64,000 nucleotides of DNA from JACRPH01 sp041665465 (GCA_041665465.1 JBAYIU010000001.1:1302001-1366000), one strand, 5' to 3'. Shown: positions 43,286 to 52,791, counted from the stretch's first letter. Made by a program: numbers and translations. The notes: generated by a model from the letters alone, not told the origin.

Positions 43286-43834
43286 ATGAATATCGAGAAG
43301 ATATTAAAGCGGACATTAATTGTCGCTTCGGCTATTGTTGCGTTAACTTGGACATATAACTTTGGACATGACCGGGGATATTCACGAGGTTATGATCGAG
43401 GGGTTGAAAGAGAAGCCTTAGATTTTTCTATAGCTTGTTATACTGGTGACACCCACAGAAGCATTGGGACGGACAAAGCGTTACGGGAAAATGGTAGGTC
43501 TCTGTCTCTTAATTTTAGTGGTCGTTTAGAAGATCAGTATAAATCTGTAGAACAATATGCAAAAAGATTCTCCCCAGAAGTGCGACAAGAAGCTTATTCT
43601 AAAATTGCGGATCTTAGAGAAATGGTTAGGGATCATTATTTAGATATTAATCTTAAACAAGTTCGTCTCATGGCACCTCCAGTTGTTACTCTAGATGATG
43701 CCATTAATCCTCCTCGAAGTGAATATGTTTCTCCAGAAACAGTTCCTAATGAAACTCTCGATGAAGTGCTTAATCCTCCGGTTACAAATCATTATCGACC
43801 TGAGGGAAGTTTTAAGTTAGGTCAAGATTTATAA
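43286..43834 (+). CDS. Membrane-anchored protein with helical external domain
   Basis: 182 residues: N-terminal TM (about 7-26), then YNFGHDRGYSRGYDRGVERE, a charged repeat, a long helix and a Pro/Asn-rich C-terminus. The next gene has the same layout at similar length and they may be functionally paired. No family recognised. Confidence 0.5.
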   Translation: MNIEKILKRTLIVASAIVALTWTYNFGHDRGYSRGYDRGVEREALDFSIACYTGDTHRSIGTDKALRENGRSLSLNFSGRLEDQYKSVEQYAKRFSPEVRQEAYSKIADLREMVRDHYLDINLKQVRLMAPPVVTLDDAINPPRSEYVSPETVPNETLDEVLNPPVTNHYRPEGSFKLGQDL

Positions 43835-43906
43835 TCCTTTATGTGGGAAAGTTGATTATTCTCTGACAGCGAAATGTTTATATTAACCTGATCCTTTCAT
43901 TTTGAT

Positions 43907-44413
43907 ATGAATAAAATCGTTAAAGGCCTTCTAATTGGTGGATTAGTTGGGATTGTTAGTGGTCTAGGAGCACGTTATCTTAACCAAAGAATAGTTCACA
44001 ATATGGTAGACACACAAGTTGCACAAGCGGTTTATAGTTATGCTCACGGTGTAGCTGAAACCACGGCTGATTACGTCAGAACCAGGACTAGCAATCATAT
44101 CGTGGATAATGAATATTCTATTTTAAGAGATCATACTTTTTCTCCTCCAGAAGGATTAGAGTATGAATATGACGTTGCTTTAGCCCAAGTAGAGAAATTT
44201 CCTCTTAAGTTAAAGGCAATTGTTGAAGAAGCAGTAGTTGAACAACAACAAAGATTAAATTTTGCTAATGGTAATTTTAATGGATATTATAAATCTGCAG
44301 AACACTTTCTTTCTGACACTGTCTGTGAACCCGCTCCTACCATTTATGTCTTTCCAAATATGACTATAGAACAGATGTGTCCTTTACCTTCAACTCGACA
44401 CGAGCCACAATAA
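43907..44413 (+). CDS. Membrane-anchored protein with helical external domain
   Basis: 168 residues: N-terminal Gly-rich TM helix (about 5-23; GLLIGGLVGIVSGLGARYL) followed by mainly helical sequence and two Cys near the C-terminus. A TATA element (GTTTATATTAAC) lies about 30 bases before the ATG. It ends five bases before the convergent NYN gene. Function unknown. Confidence 0.5.
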   Translation: MNKIVKGLLIGGLVGIVSGLGARYLNQRIVHNMVDTQVAQAVYSYAHGVAETTADYVRTRTSNHIVDNEYSILRDHTFSPPEGLEYEYDVALAQVEKFPLKLKAIVEEAVVEQQQRLNFANGNFNGYYKSAEHFLSDTVCEPAPTIYVFPNMTIEQMCPLPSTRHEPQ

Positions 44414-44418
44414 ACTTA

Positions 44419-44931
44419 TTACTTATTACCTTTCTTCTGATGATGCTGGTGTTCTCTAGGAGCAGTATACACAAACCAATGATCTTTAGTGATAGGATGG
44501 AAATAATCTGCTTCTTCTATCAAGATTTTAGCGGTAGTTTCAGGAACCGCAGCAATCTCTACCCGAACTCCTTCTGATTTCAAATGTCTAACTAATTCCA
44601 CGTAATCAGAATCTCCTGAAAGAATAATGATCGTATCCACTTTAGTAGCAAGTTGAGTGGCTTTAATGGATAAGGGAATATCTGCAGATTTATGACAGGG
44701 AACAACTGTGCCATAATATTGTTCATGTAATCTTTCTGCTAGTTTAGAAGAGATGTTTAATCCTTCTCGAAAATAGAAGAAACGATTTAATCCTCGGCCG
44801 TTAAGTAAAGCAGGAATTAGTTTATCAAAATTCAGCATAGTATTCTCATTCTTAGCTTGCTCATGAATACTTCTCTCGATATTGTTTCCATCACAAAGGA
44901 TGGCTACTGACTGGTTGATTAATATGGACAT
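44419..44931 (-). CDS. NYN-domain (PIN-like) protein
   Basis: 170 residues. AILCDGNNIE (Asp14 and Asn) and IIILSGDSDYVELVRHLKSEGVRVEI (about 97-122) are the acidic motifs of LabA/DUF88 NYN nucleases of the PIN-like fold. A His-rich tail (REHQHHQKK) follows. It lies three bases downstream of cmk in the same operon. Probable RNA-processing or RNA-decay nuclease; target unknown. Confidence 0.8.
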   Translation of the reverse strand: MSILINQSVAILCDGNNIERSIHEQAKNENTMLNFDKLIPALLNGRGLNRFFYFREGLNISSKLAERLHEQYYGTVVPCHKSADIPLSIKATQLATKVDTIIILSGDSDYVELVRHLKSEGVRVEIAAVPETTAKILIEEADYFHPITKDHWFVYTAPREHQHHQKKGNK

Positions 44932-44934
44932 GGT

Positions 44935-45522
44935 TTATACCTCTTTTTTCTTTTTCTTCTTAATAACTTGAATAATTTTCTCAGCAACCTTTTTCGCAGG
45001 GATAGTGGTAGAATCTACCACCAAATCAAATTGGGAAAGGTCACGATGGTCAACTCCGTAATATTTTATATAACGTTGAGCATCTTCTTCATCTCTTTCG
45101 ATAATACTTTTCTTAACTTCAGTTAAAGAGTTTAGGTTACCTTCATCTCGAGTAGCACTGGCTTCTTTATCTTGTAAGTCCTTCCATACCCTTCTAGCTC
45201 CTTCTCCTTCTGAAACGTGAATATAAATCTTTAATGATTCTGGTAAGAGATGAAAATGAACTCGACCTTCTACAATTACATCTTTTCCTTGTTTATCTAA
45301 TTCTCGAGCTTGAGTTACTGCTTGAGTATCTACTTCCTCATCTGCTTCTTTGAAATGAGTTTTAGCGTAAAGGTTAAACTCTTCTAAGGTCATTCCTTTT
45401 TGTTTAGCTAGCTCACGACGGATACCGCCCACATAGATCCTTTCCCAACCTAATTTCTCAACTAGAATCTTAGCTACAGTAGATTTTCCTGAACCCGGAT
45501 TACCGGAAATAGTAAGGATCAT
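44935..45522 (-). CDS. cmk: Cytidylate kinase, archaeal type
   Basis: 195 residues. P-loop GNPGSGKST (about 7-15), CMP-binding helix, VIVEGRVHFHLLP and the LID-type region (RRVWKDLQDKEASATRDEG). Short form without the bacterial insert, as in archaea. It phosphorylates CMP/dCMP using ATP. A Lys-rich tail (KKKKKKEV) is present. It overlaps no gene and is followed by the NYN gene. Confidence 0.9.
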   Translation of the reverse strand: MILTISGNPGSGKSTVAKILVEKLGWERIYVGGIRRELAKQKGMTLEEFNLYAKTHFKEADEEVDTQAVTQARELDKQGKDVIVEGRVHFHLLPESLKIYIHVSEGEGARRVWKDLQDKEASATRDEGNLNSLTEVKKSIIERDEEDAQRYIKYYGVDHRDLSQFDLVVDSTTIPAKKVAEKIIQVIKKKKKKEV

Positions 45523-45553
45523 GATTAGAAGTAAATTAAACTGGTTTAAATAA

Positions 45554-46249
45554 TTATCTTACTTTCTCATACTCGCTGTGTTTCAAGTCACCAAAATAAT
45601 TCTTTACCCACTGTCCTAGCCAGAAGAAAGTAGCTTTAGTCAATCCCCATTGCTGAAATCTGCGCATAGAAGTAGTTATGTTGGTGTCTAAGCAAGTGAA
45701 TTCTTTGCCCGTATGTCTCTTTAGTTTGAGGATCAATTTACGATGTTCTTTAACTTTTAAACTGGCATCATAACCGTCAACTTTATCAAAATCTTCTTTT
45801 CTGCAGATTAATGCTCCGCTGCATCCTTGATATAGATTCGTGGTGTGATAAAAATTTTTGAACCCCATGGCGAATTTATATTTCAGTTTAGGATCATCTG
45901 GTTGGACTTTAGTGGTAGCTACAGCATGTTTGTCAGAAAAATCTTCTTTAATCCTGCTAAAAGTGTCTTCTGAAACTAAAGAATCTGCATCTAAGAACAA
46001 CAGTGTTTCTCCTTCTGCTTTTTGTGCTCCGATATTGCGAGCTTTACTTACATGTCCTTCTTTGAAAGAGATGATTCTGGTGCTTTGGTTGGCAGCTTTC
46101 TTTGCTAAAGATTCAGTATTGTCGGTGCAGCCGTTACATACCACGATGGTCTCCACATCTGGATCATTTAGAGATTGGATGTTCTGAAGCGTATTTACAA
46201 TATACTTCTCTTCATTACACGCAGGAATAACCACCGAGATTCTAACCAT
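45554..46249 (-). CDS. Glycosyltransferase family 2
   Basis: 231 residues from the ATG at 46249 (MVRISVVIPACNEE). GT-A motifs: IPACNEEKYI, VVCNGCTDNT, LFLDADSLV (DxD metal-binding) and a late EHRK. It adds a sugar from a nucleotide donor to an unknown acceptor. One amphipathic segment near the C-terminus may attach it to the membrane. First gene of the GT2-cmk-NYN operon. Confidence 0.85.
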   Translation of the reverse strand: MVRISVVIPACNEEKYIVNTLQNIQSLNDPDVETIVVCNGCTDNTESLAKKAANQSTRIISFKEGHVSKARNIGAQKAEGETLLFLDADSLVSEDTFSRIKEDFSDKHAVATTKVQPDDPKLKYKFAMGFKNFYHTTNLYQGCSGALICRKEDFDKVDGYDASLKVKEHRKLILKLKRHTGKEFTCLDTNITTSMRRFQQWGLTKATFFWLGQWVKNYFGDLKHSEYEKVR

Positions 46250-46326
46250 GAATATAAAATTAGGCAAGTTCTTTTAATAGTTTTCTGTTACAGAAAGGTT
46301 GTTTTTGTTAAGGGGGTGGTTATGTA

Positions 46327-46342
46327 ATCACTTACAAGTAAC
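46327..46342 (-). promoter_or_regulatory. Shared promoter motif, copy 2
   Basis: On the minus strand GTTACTTGTAAGTGAT, matching the copies at 37448-37463 and 57130-57145 at all but two or three positions. It lies about 15 bases upstream of the TATA element (GATTTAAAT) of the small membrane protein that follows. Confidence 0.45.
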
Positions 46343-46385
46343 AATAAACCGAAAGATTTAAATAGTGTTTGAAGATCTTAAGTCT

Positions 46386-46652
46386 ATGGTCAAAGAAAAA
46401 AAGGAAAATCAAAAGATGAGTACTCTTGATAAGATTGCTACTGGAGCTCTTATTGGTTTTGGGATTGATGCGATTCTATTCCCCTTTTTTTCCGGGGGAC
46501 AAACTCTTCACGAGATATATGGAATTCCTCCTGCCGGAGATTATAAAATCTACAGTGAAATGACGGTTAGAATTCTTGAGCAAGGATTGTGGGGAGTAGC
46601 TATGGTATATGAAGGGGTCAAAGGATTGTATAACCAACATAAAAAGAAATAA
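46386..46652 (+). CDS. Small membrane protein
   Basis: 88 residues from the ATG at 46386, about 25 bases after the TATA element; an in-frame GTG at 46365 would lie before the transcription start. A Gly-rich TM helix (about 18-36) and a second weak hydrophobic segment (about 65-80) are present. No family recognised. Confidence 0.5.
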   Translation: MVKEKKENQKMSTLDKIATGALIGFGIDAILFPFFSGGQTLHEIYGIPPAGDYKIYSEMTVRILEQGLWGVAMVYEGVKGLYNQHKKK

Positions 46653-46658
46653 TTATAA

Positions 46659-47348
46659 TTATATCTTTTCAGCTCGGCCTTTTCTTACAATTAAATCTGC
46701 TACTTCTGGGAAGATCTCAATCTCTTCTCCCACATCATAAGGACCATAAACTTTCATATCTTTCCAGACAAAACTGGGTAAAGGATGGGTAAATTTGATC
46801 TTAGTTTTGGGAAGTTCCGGTGGTGTGGCTAGAATAGGTTCGCTCAGTTCTGGTTTAGGAGCAGTTTCTACCGGAAGAGGTTCTTCTAAATATGAGCTTA
46901 CCTTAAGATTAGAATGAATGGCTCCTCCGATTACGGGTAGTTCTCCTTTAAATAAAGACATCAAGATTCCTCTTCTGAACTCATCTAAATTCTTTAGAGT
47001 ACGCCAGTAAAACTCTTTTTCTTCTCCTAACATGGCGCTGATATCAATAATGTCTGATCCAGTACGAGATTTGTTTAAGGCGATATCAATAATTTTCTTT
47101 TCACGTTTTTCATAAATCTCTTTTAGAATTCTACGGATACTTCTTAGTTCGTACTCTAACTTATCTCTTTCTCCAGAAGCGAAAATGTCTTTATCTTGAG
47201 CTTTTTGCTCTAAAAAGGCAATCTTTTCCTTCATATATACAATTACATCAACAAAAAAAGCTGGTTCTAGCTTCTGTAAGTCTTCCCTCTTTTTCTCATT
47301 TCTGAGAACGTCGTACAAAGTTTCTAAAGTAATCTTAATGCTGTCCAT
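46659..47348 (-). CDS. GINS complex subunit (archaeal GINS51 type)
   Basis: 229 residues: a helical A domain (about 1-150; RSIRRILKEIYEKREKKIIDIALNKSR) and a small C-terminal B domain (about 182-229; VWKDMKVYGPYDVGEEIEIFPEVADLIVRKGRAE). The A-then-B order marks the Sld5/Psf1-like GINS51. GINS joins MCM and the Cdc45/GAN homologue in the replicative helicase. A Pro-rich linker joins the domains. Confidence 0.85.
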   Translation of the reverse strand: MDSIKITLETLYDVLRNEKKREDLQKLEPAFFVDVIVYMKEKIAFLEQKAQDKDIFASGERDKLEYELRSIRRILKEIYEKREKKIIDIALNKSRTGSDIIDISAMLGEEKEFYWRTLKNLDEFRRGILMSLFKGELPVIGGAIHSNLKVSSYLEEPLPVETAPKPELSEPILATPPELPKTKIKFTHPLPSFVWKDMKVYGPYDVGEEIEIFPEVADLIVRKGRAEKI

Positions 47349-47410
47349 TCCCCCCCTCTAGCTTAGAAGGGTCTAGGCTTTTAAAGCTTATCTTTACTAG
47401 AGTGGTTAGG

Positions 47411-48736
47411 TTAAGATACTTCTCTATCTAACCTAGCTGCATACTTCTTATTGGTTAATACATCTAGAAAATAACTTTCTAAGTTTCTTTGTCTTATCTC
47501 TATCCCTGGAAGAATCATCGCTCCAGCCATACTGGTTACAGCAGTTATTAATGAAGCGATACTTAAACCTAAAGTTGGATCTCCCCTGGCTCCATAAAAA
47601 ATTGCAGCTAGGCTTCCAGCTAACCCTGCTCCTAGTAGTGCATTGGATAAATAATATCCTCCACTGGTGAGGATTCTTTGGTTACGGTTTCTTCGGTATT
47701 CTTTCTCAACAATAGCTCTACCTTTCTCGGCCCATTCACTTTTCTCTAATTGTCTGATACTATCTTCGATGTTATCGGCAAGGTATCTTAAAGAAATTCT
47801 TCCATAAATATCTCGAGAACCAAAATTAACCGGATTGTGGCCCACTTGGTCAGTAGAAGTATCATAACAACCTAATTTAGTGTCAAAGTAAGGCATTGCT
47901 CTAACCAGGTCTACCATTTGTTGAGCTGTTTCTTTATCTGTCAATGGTCGATTAATTCCCGTGGCAACTTCTTCATTCATTCTGGCTCGATAGGTAGAAT
48001 GTTCTGGAGCATTAATCCCCATAAAGGTGACAAACTTTGGTTTAATCATCCCTAACAGTTCTGCAGTTTCTTTAACATGCTGGGTATAATATTTTATCCC
48101 TCCCAGTCCGGGCATGATCATTACTGAAGCTTGAAGTCCACTTTCTTGAAGTAATTTCCCTGCTTCTAACATTTGTTCTTTTGTACATCCTTTATGTACA
48201 TAATCTAAAATTTCATCAGAACCAGATTCAACTCCCCAATATACCAGATGTAAACCTCCACGATGGTCTGGATCTTTATTCATTGATAATCTCTCCAGAC
48301 CAGAACTTCCTTGTTTCAATATACTCTGTGTACGTCCGTATACAGCAACTCTTTTAGTGGGATTTCCTGTATGATTATAAAACCTCTTTCTAGTGTATCT
48401 TATTGCTTGCCACAAGATCTCTGTTTCTAATCCTAATGCATCTCCGCCACCAATAAATATTCGTGAAAGTTGTTTAGCTAATCCCGGATCCATCCGATCC
48501 CATACTAAGTTAACATGAGCAAAATATTCATCTAAGCTCTTACCTTGAAAAGGGACTCCATCATAACCATTACAATAAGTGCATCTACCCCAGTTACATC
48601 CTTTAGTCAGCTCAAATCGAATGACGTGGGGTCTTCTTTCAGAAGGAGGAGAAAACATGTTCGGGGTAGAATATAATTTCGGATCTTGATATAATTCATC
48701 CAAAGTATTAACTTTTATTATTCTCTTGCCCACCAT
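47411..48736 (-). CDS. Radical SAM protein with C-terminal membrane anchor
   Basis: 441 residues. Cluster motif GCNWGRCTYC (Cys47, Cys52, Cys55; CX4CX2C spacing, as in some COG1032 relatives, instead of CX3CX2C). GGGDALGL and a SAM-barrel pattern follow to about 330. Two hydrophobic helices at about 365-410 should attach it to the membrane. No B12 domain. It is divergent from the hydrolase-like gene at 48.85 kb. Substrate unknown; a lipid substrate would fit the anchor. Confidence 0.8.
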   Translation of the reverse strand: MVGKRIIKVNTLDELYQDPKLYSTPNMFSPPSERRPHVIRFELTKGCNWGRCTYCNGYDGVPFQGKSLDEYFAHVNLVWDRMDPGLAKQLSRIFIGGGDALGLETEILWQAIRYTRKRFYNHTGNPTKRVAVYGRTQSILKQGSSGLERLSMNKDPDHRGGLHLVYWGVESGSDEILDYVHKGCTKEQMLEAGKLLQESGLQASVMIMPGLGGIKYYTQHVKETAELLGMIKPKFVTFMGINAPEHSTYRARMNEEVATGINRPLTDKETAQQMVDLVRAMPYFDTKLGCYDTSTDQVGHNPVNFGSRDIYGRISLRYLADNIEDSIRQLEKSEWAEKGRAIVEKEYRRNRNQRILTSGGYYLSNALLGAGLAGSLAAIFYGARGDPTLGLSIASLITAVTSMAGAMILPGIEIRQRNLESYFLDVLTNKKYAARLDREVS

Positions 48737-48850
48737 TACTTTCTCAAACCCCTGCTTATTTATAAAATCTTTTTTAAGTTTTAGTGCTGTTAGTCCTTTA
48801 AAGTAGTTAATTCAGTAATATTTATAAATGGAAAGTCTTTTTAACTGTTC

Positions 48851-50233
48851 ATGAACGAGACGGCCTTTTTGAGCGATAAGAGAAAAGTAACTCTTACTGA
48901 TAAAGGACTATATCAGCCAGGTAATCCCTCTGCCAATCATAAAACTGGAATAATTGAACTAGATTCAGAGATTTCTGATTTAGTATTAGATATTAATCGT
49001 CTTCCTTTTGCACTTACTGGGCCAACTTGTCAAGGACATTTTAGATATAAACATTATGTTGATGATCATCGAGGGGTGATTGTAGACTTTGACGGACAAG
49101 ATGTTCCAGTAGTCGGTTTTCTTCATACTCCTTTATCTAAAGCTTTTCGTCTTCCAGGTATAGATGACATATTGTTAGAATATAATTGTTATCCTAACTT
49201 AACCTTAGAAATTAATGAAGGTAATCCCCTTGGGAATGAGTTTGGTGCAGCATTGATCGACTGGGAAAGAGCTCAAGAGGGAAGAGTGTTTATCAATCAC
49301 GGAGATAAGATGACGATTACGGTTATCCCTCGAGAATTATATGACAATCGTGACAGGAAGTATACTCTTACTGAAGCCAGAGAACTTAACCAATTAAGAA
49401 TCTCTGGGCTAGCCAGTTTACATGAAGTGGTTAAAGCTTTCACTCTCGTTTATGGAGTTGAATCTTCTAGTTGGGAAAAAGCAAGAGAGAAATTTATGGA
49501 AGGAGTTATTACCGTAAATAGACAAGGCAGAATCCCTAAAGGAATGACTCCTGAAAATGATGCGGTAGGTTATGAATGTAAAACTCAACCTATCCCTTTA
49601 GATATCGCTATCACTCCGGTACATAACGGAAAGATGATTGTGCATATTCCTGGTTTCTTAGAAACCGTTAACGGGTATGGGAATAAATATCAAACTTTAG
49701 CTAATCTATTACAACAAAAAAGCTTTGCTGCGATGGTGCGTATGGATAATCGAGAACGGGATTATCATCCATTAGAAGAAACCCTTTTTGATGATCTTAG
49801 ATTTGTGATCAATTATGCTTTAGCACACGCTAAAGAAATCTGTGGAACAGATAATCCAGAATTGTATTTGATGAGTTTCTCTGGAGGAGCAAATGCCTTA
49901 GGAGTTCTTGCACCAGAGTATCCTCAAGTTAAGAAAATGTTAATGATGGGGCCAGCGATTGAATGTCATTCTCCCATTCAAGAGAGATTCTCACATTATA
50001 AAGGAGAACTGTATATTGTTCAAGGAGAAAACGATTGGGTCTTAAATGGGGAAGGAGGCAGAATATTTCATCGTCTTGCTTCTAGAGCTACCCGAAGAGA
50101 ATTAGTAATTATTCCTGATTGTGAACATTTCTTTAAACATAAGGACGAAGTTTATAGTAAAGCTCCATTCTGGGCTTTTGGAGGAGATACTACTTTTCCG
50201 GATCCAGAAGGGGGAATCAAGTTAGTTCAATAA
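48851..50233 (+). CDS. Two-domain protein with C-terminal alpha/beta hydrolase
   Basis: 460 residues. The C-terminal part (about 245-450) has alpha/beta-hydrolase motifs: YLMSFSGGANAL (nucleophile Ser in an SxSGG elbow), VQGENDWVL (acid Asp) and PDCEHFFK (His). The N-terminal 240 residues form an unfamiliar domain with LTGPTCQGHFRYKHYVDDHRG and a hint of a tRNA-modification-like Cys/His pattern. The catalytic triad seems complete, so esterase or peptidase activity is plausible. Fusion partner unknown. Confidence 0.65.
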   Translation: MNETAFLSDKRKVTLTDKGLYQPGNPSANHKTGIIELDSEISDLVLDINRLPFALTGPTCQGHFRYKHYVDDHRGVIVDFDGQDVPVVGFLHTPLSKAFRLPGIDDILLEYNCYPNLTLEINEGNPLGNEFGAALIDWERAQEGRVFINHGDKMTITVIPRELYDNRDRKYTLTEARELNQLRISGLASLHEVVKAFTLVYGVESSSWEKAREKFMEGVITVNRQGRIPKGMTPENDAVGYECKTQPIPLDIAITPVHNGKMIVHIPGFLETVNGYGNKYQTLANLLQQKSFAAMVRMDNRERDYHPLEETLFDDLRFVINYALAHAKEICGTDNPELYLMSFSGGANALGVLAPEYPQVKKMLMMGPAIECHSPIQERFSHYKGELYIVQGENDWVLNGEGGRIFHRLASRATRRELVIIPDCEHFFKHKDEVYSKAPFWAFGGDTTFPDPEGGIKLVQ

Positions 50234-50299
50234 ATCTTTAGATTATCTTTTTTTAAGCTTAGACAAAAGTTATTTAAACCTTAAAGTTATATTTTAAAC

Positions 50300-51775
50300 A
50301 TGTCTTCCGAACTGTCAAGAGCTCTACTTGCGGATCATTTTATTCATGAGATTGGTAAGCAAGAGTTACGACCTCCAATTTATAATTCTTCAGTTCTGGT
50401 ACACCAAAGTGGATGGCACACCGAGAGGTATCTTAACTTATATTACGATGACCGTACTCCATATCCTCTTCTACTTTTAATGAACTCGAAAGAATCAGTG
50501 ATTTATTTATCTTTAACTAAAGAGAAAAACCTAGTTAAGGAAATGTTTAGAAAATACTGGAAGGATCCAACTTTCTTAAACAAAAGGAGTAACCTTTTCT
50601 TTAAATATGCTACAAAAGTGGATCAATGGTATCATTCCTGGAACTATAAAAAACTTAATTCTTGTCAAGAAAAAGAACCCCTCTCTGAATTTAAACAATT
50701 TCTGGACGTTACTTGGCATATGAATGCGATCCCTTTCTTTTCAATTTATTTTGATAAATCTGTGGCGGAGGAATTAATCTCGGAATTTAAATTAAAAATT
50801 GATTCTGAAAGATTGGATTATTTATGGGAACATGCTCAGAATCTCCCTGCACATTCGTTTGAAAAGAAAAGAAGGTTGTACCTGCTTAGTTTGATTTCTC
50901 AAGGTGATTCTTGGGATAAGATTGGAGAGAAATGTCAATATTTTAAAACTGCATATGATCGGGTTTATTCTGTTTCAGATGTTCAAAAGGAGTTAAAGAA
51001 GGAGTATTCTTCGATATCAGCTGCAAAAGCAAAAGAAATAATTGAAGATGAGAATAAAGCTTTGTTACCCAGAAGAAGAGCTAATCAAGAATGGTTAAAC
51101 TCATTATCAGAACCAGAAAGAAAAATTTCTTACTTTATTCAATACTTGATTGATTTAAGAGATACCAGAAAAGATTATCTGATGAAAGCCGTCACTTCCT
51201 TTTATCGAATGGGGGAATACTTATTTGAAAAAGCAGGTTTATCCAAAGACTTAATTATGGTTGTAAGTACAGAAGAACTTACTCGAGGAAGTGATTTTTT
51301 CGTGGAGAATAAAGAACATATTGAGGAAAGGAAAAATGGAATGTCTCTCTTGGTTCATTACAATGCAGAACAAGAGGTGGAATATGGTCCTGTTGATGAC
51401 AATAAACAGAGGATAGATCAGTTTTATCTTGGAGATAGAAATCAAGGGGAATTATTACTTCGTGGTCAACCTGCATCCTCCGGAATGATTGTAGGAAGAG
51501 TAAGGATCGTTAAAAATGTAGAGAAGGACAAGTTTCTAAACGGAGAAATCTTGGTAACGGGAATGACCCGTCCAGAATTCGTTCCTTTGATGGGTAAAGC
51601 AGCCGGAATAATTACCGATGAAGGTGGAGTTACTTGTCATGCAGCTATTGTTTCTCGAGAGATGAGAAAACCATGTGTTATTGGTACTAAGGTTGCTACC
51701 TTTGTTTTACATGATGGTGATTTAGTTGAAGTCAATGGTAGTAAGGGAATTGTTAAGATATTAAAGAAGAAATGA
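50300..51775 (+). CDS. PEP-utiliser swivelling-domain protein with unknown N-terminal domain
   Basis: 491 residues. The C-terminal about 90 residues form the phosphohistidine swivelling domain of PEP synthase/PPDK (GEILVTGMTRPEFVP, then DEGGVTCHAAIVSRE with His447 as phospho-acceptor). The N-terminal 390 residues are helix-rich and lack the ATP-grasp domain normally found with it. Such orphan swivelling domains occur in archaeal proteins of unknown function. It ends one base before a convergent gene. Phosphorylation of His447 is inferred. Confidence 0.75.
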   Translation: MSSELSRALLADHFIHEIGKQELRPPIYNSSVLVHQSGWHTERYLNLYYDDRTPYPLLLLMNSKESVIYLSLTKEKNLVKEMFRKYWKDPTFLNKRSNLFFKYATKVDQWYHSWNYKKLNSCQEKEPLSEFKQFLDVTWHMNAIPFFSIYFDKSVAEELISEFKLKIDSERLDYLWEHAQNLPAHSFEKKRRLYLLSLISQGDSWDKIGEKCQYFKTAYDRVYSVSDVQKELKKEYSSISAAKAKEIIEDENKALLPRRRANQEWLNSLSEPERKISYFIQYLIDLRDTRKDYLMKAVTSFYRMGEYLFEKAGLSKDLIMVVSTEELTRGSDFFVENKEHIEERKNGMSLLVHYNAEQEVEYGPVDDNKQRIDQFYLGDRNQGELLLRGQPASSGMIVGRVRIVKNVEKDKFLNGEILVTGMTRPEFVPLMGKAAGIITDEGGVTCHAAIVSREMRKPCVIGTKVATFVLHDGDLVEVNGSKGIVKILKKK

Positions 51776-51776
51776 A

Positions 51777-52436
51777 TTAAAGAACTACGATACCCATACC
51801 TATTACTGGTGGTTTGTTGTATCCTTCCACATCACAGCTTGCCATCAATACATCCAGAGGGCCATACTTGTCAGTTCTTAGAGGCTCACCATAAGAAGCA
51901 ACAGTTAGGCCAATATCTGGAAAACCTACATTGCCCATTACGTATCCTAATTGCATCCAATTATTGGGGGTAGGATAAACACTTGCCATAAGTCCGTGGT
52001 ATGGTTCTAATCGAGCGTCTAATCCTTTTACTGCTACATGATCATTTTCACAATTCTTACAGAAGAATCTTCCTCCAATTAAATAATCATGGCCATTCTT
52101 ATGAGTTATTGTTCCGGAAGGAGGAACTACTCCCTTTCCTTGGTCTTTAATTCTGAAAGTCTGCCATCCTCCAAATTTTTCTTTAAACCTTAGAGCCAAG
52201 ATGGCATTAAAAGGACTTAAATCTTCGTCTCTGGAAGTGAGGTAAACCTTTTTAGCTACTTCTTCTTCCAGTTTGAATCTATCTTCTAATTGAACTATAG
52301 CAATTCTTGCTTCACTCTTTTTAATTCTAGCAAATCTTTTATCTAAATCTACTTCTAATGATCTTAAAGCTAGACAGTAATCTATATTCTTTGCATCTGC
52401 TAACCATTTGGCTCTATATTCTTTTAAAAATACCAT
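51777..52436 (-). CDS. Hypothetical protein with Cys pairs
   Basis: 219 residues. A helical N-terminus (about 1-60) precedes a beta-rich domain with FCKNCENDH and a Gly-rich end. The Cys pair plus His could bind Zn. No TM. No family recognised. Confidence 0.5.
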   Translation of the reverse strand: MVFLKEYRAKWLADAKNIDYCLALRSLEVDLDKRFARIKKSEARIAIVQLEDRFKLEEEVAKKVYLTSRDEDLSPFNAILALRFKEKFGGWQTFRIKDQGKGVVPPSGTITHKNGHDYLIGGRFFCKNCENDHVAVKGLDARLEPYHGLMASVYPTPNNWMQLGYVMGNVGFPDIGLTVASYGEPLRTDKYGPLDVLMASCDVEGYNKPPVIGMGIVVL

Positions 52437-52531
52437 TTTATGTTCAGAAAGGGGGTATTATAAAAACTTTATTGGTCTGAAATAGATGTTGTCTAGACCT
52501 TTTCTAACTAAATTATCCAAAAAGCTTAAAT

Positions 52532-52545
52532 ATGTGTAATCACAT
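52532..52545. promoter_or_regulatory. Palindromic operator candidate for the VapBC-like operon
   Basis: ATGTG-TAAT-CACAT has 5-bp arms and lies between the TATA element (GCTTAAATAT, about 52523-52532) and the antitoxin start, where a ribbon-helix-helix protein could block transcription. Confidence 0.45.
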
Positions 52546-52557
52546 TTACTCACTTAG

Positions 52558-52791
52558 ATGATAAAAATGACAAATATAACCTTAGCTATTCCAGAAGAAC
52601 TGCATGAAAAGATGAAATTACACTCAGAAATAAGATGGAGTGAAGTAGTGAGAAAATCAATTTCTCAAAAAGTAGAGATGCTAGATGTAATGAATAAAAT
52701 TGCTAGTAAGAGCAAATTGACTCAGAAAGATGTAGATGAAATTTCAAAGAAGATCAAGGCCGAAACATTTAATGAATTAAACAAAAAATGA
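52558..52791 (+). CDS. Ribbon-helix-helix antitoxin (VapB-like)
   Basis: 77 residues; a start at the third codon after (52567) is equally possible. The N-terminus NITLAIPEELHEKMKLHSEIRW is a ribbon-helix-helix DNA-binding unit and the C-terminal helix probably covers the toxin. It overlaps the PIN gene by ATGA. It should neutralise the toxin and repress its own operon. Confidence 0.75.
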   Translation: MIKMTNITLAIPEELHEKMKLHSEIRWSEVVRKSISQKVEMLDVMNKIASKSKLTQKDVDEISKKIKAETFNELNKK

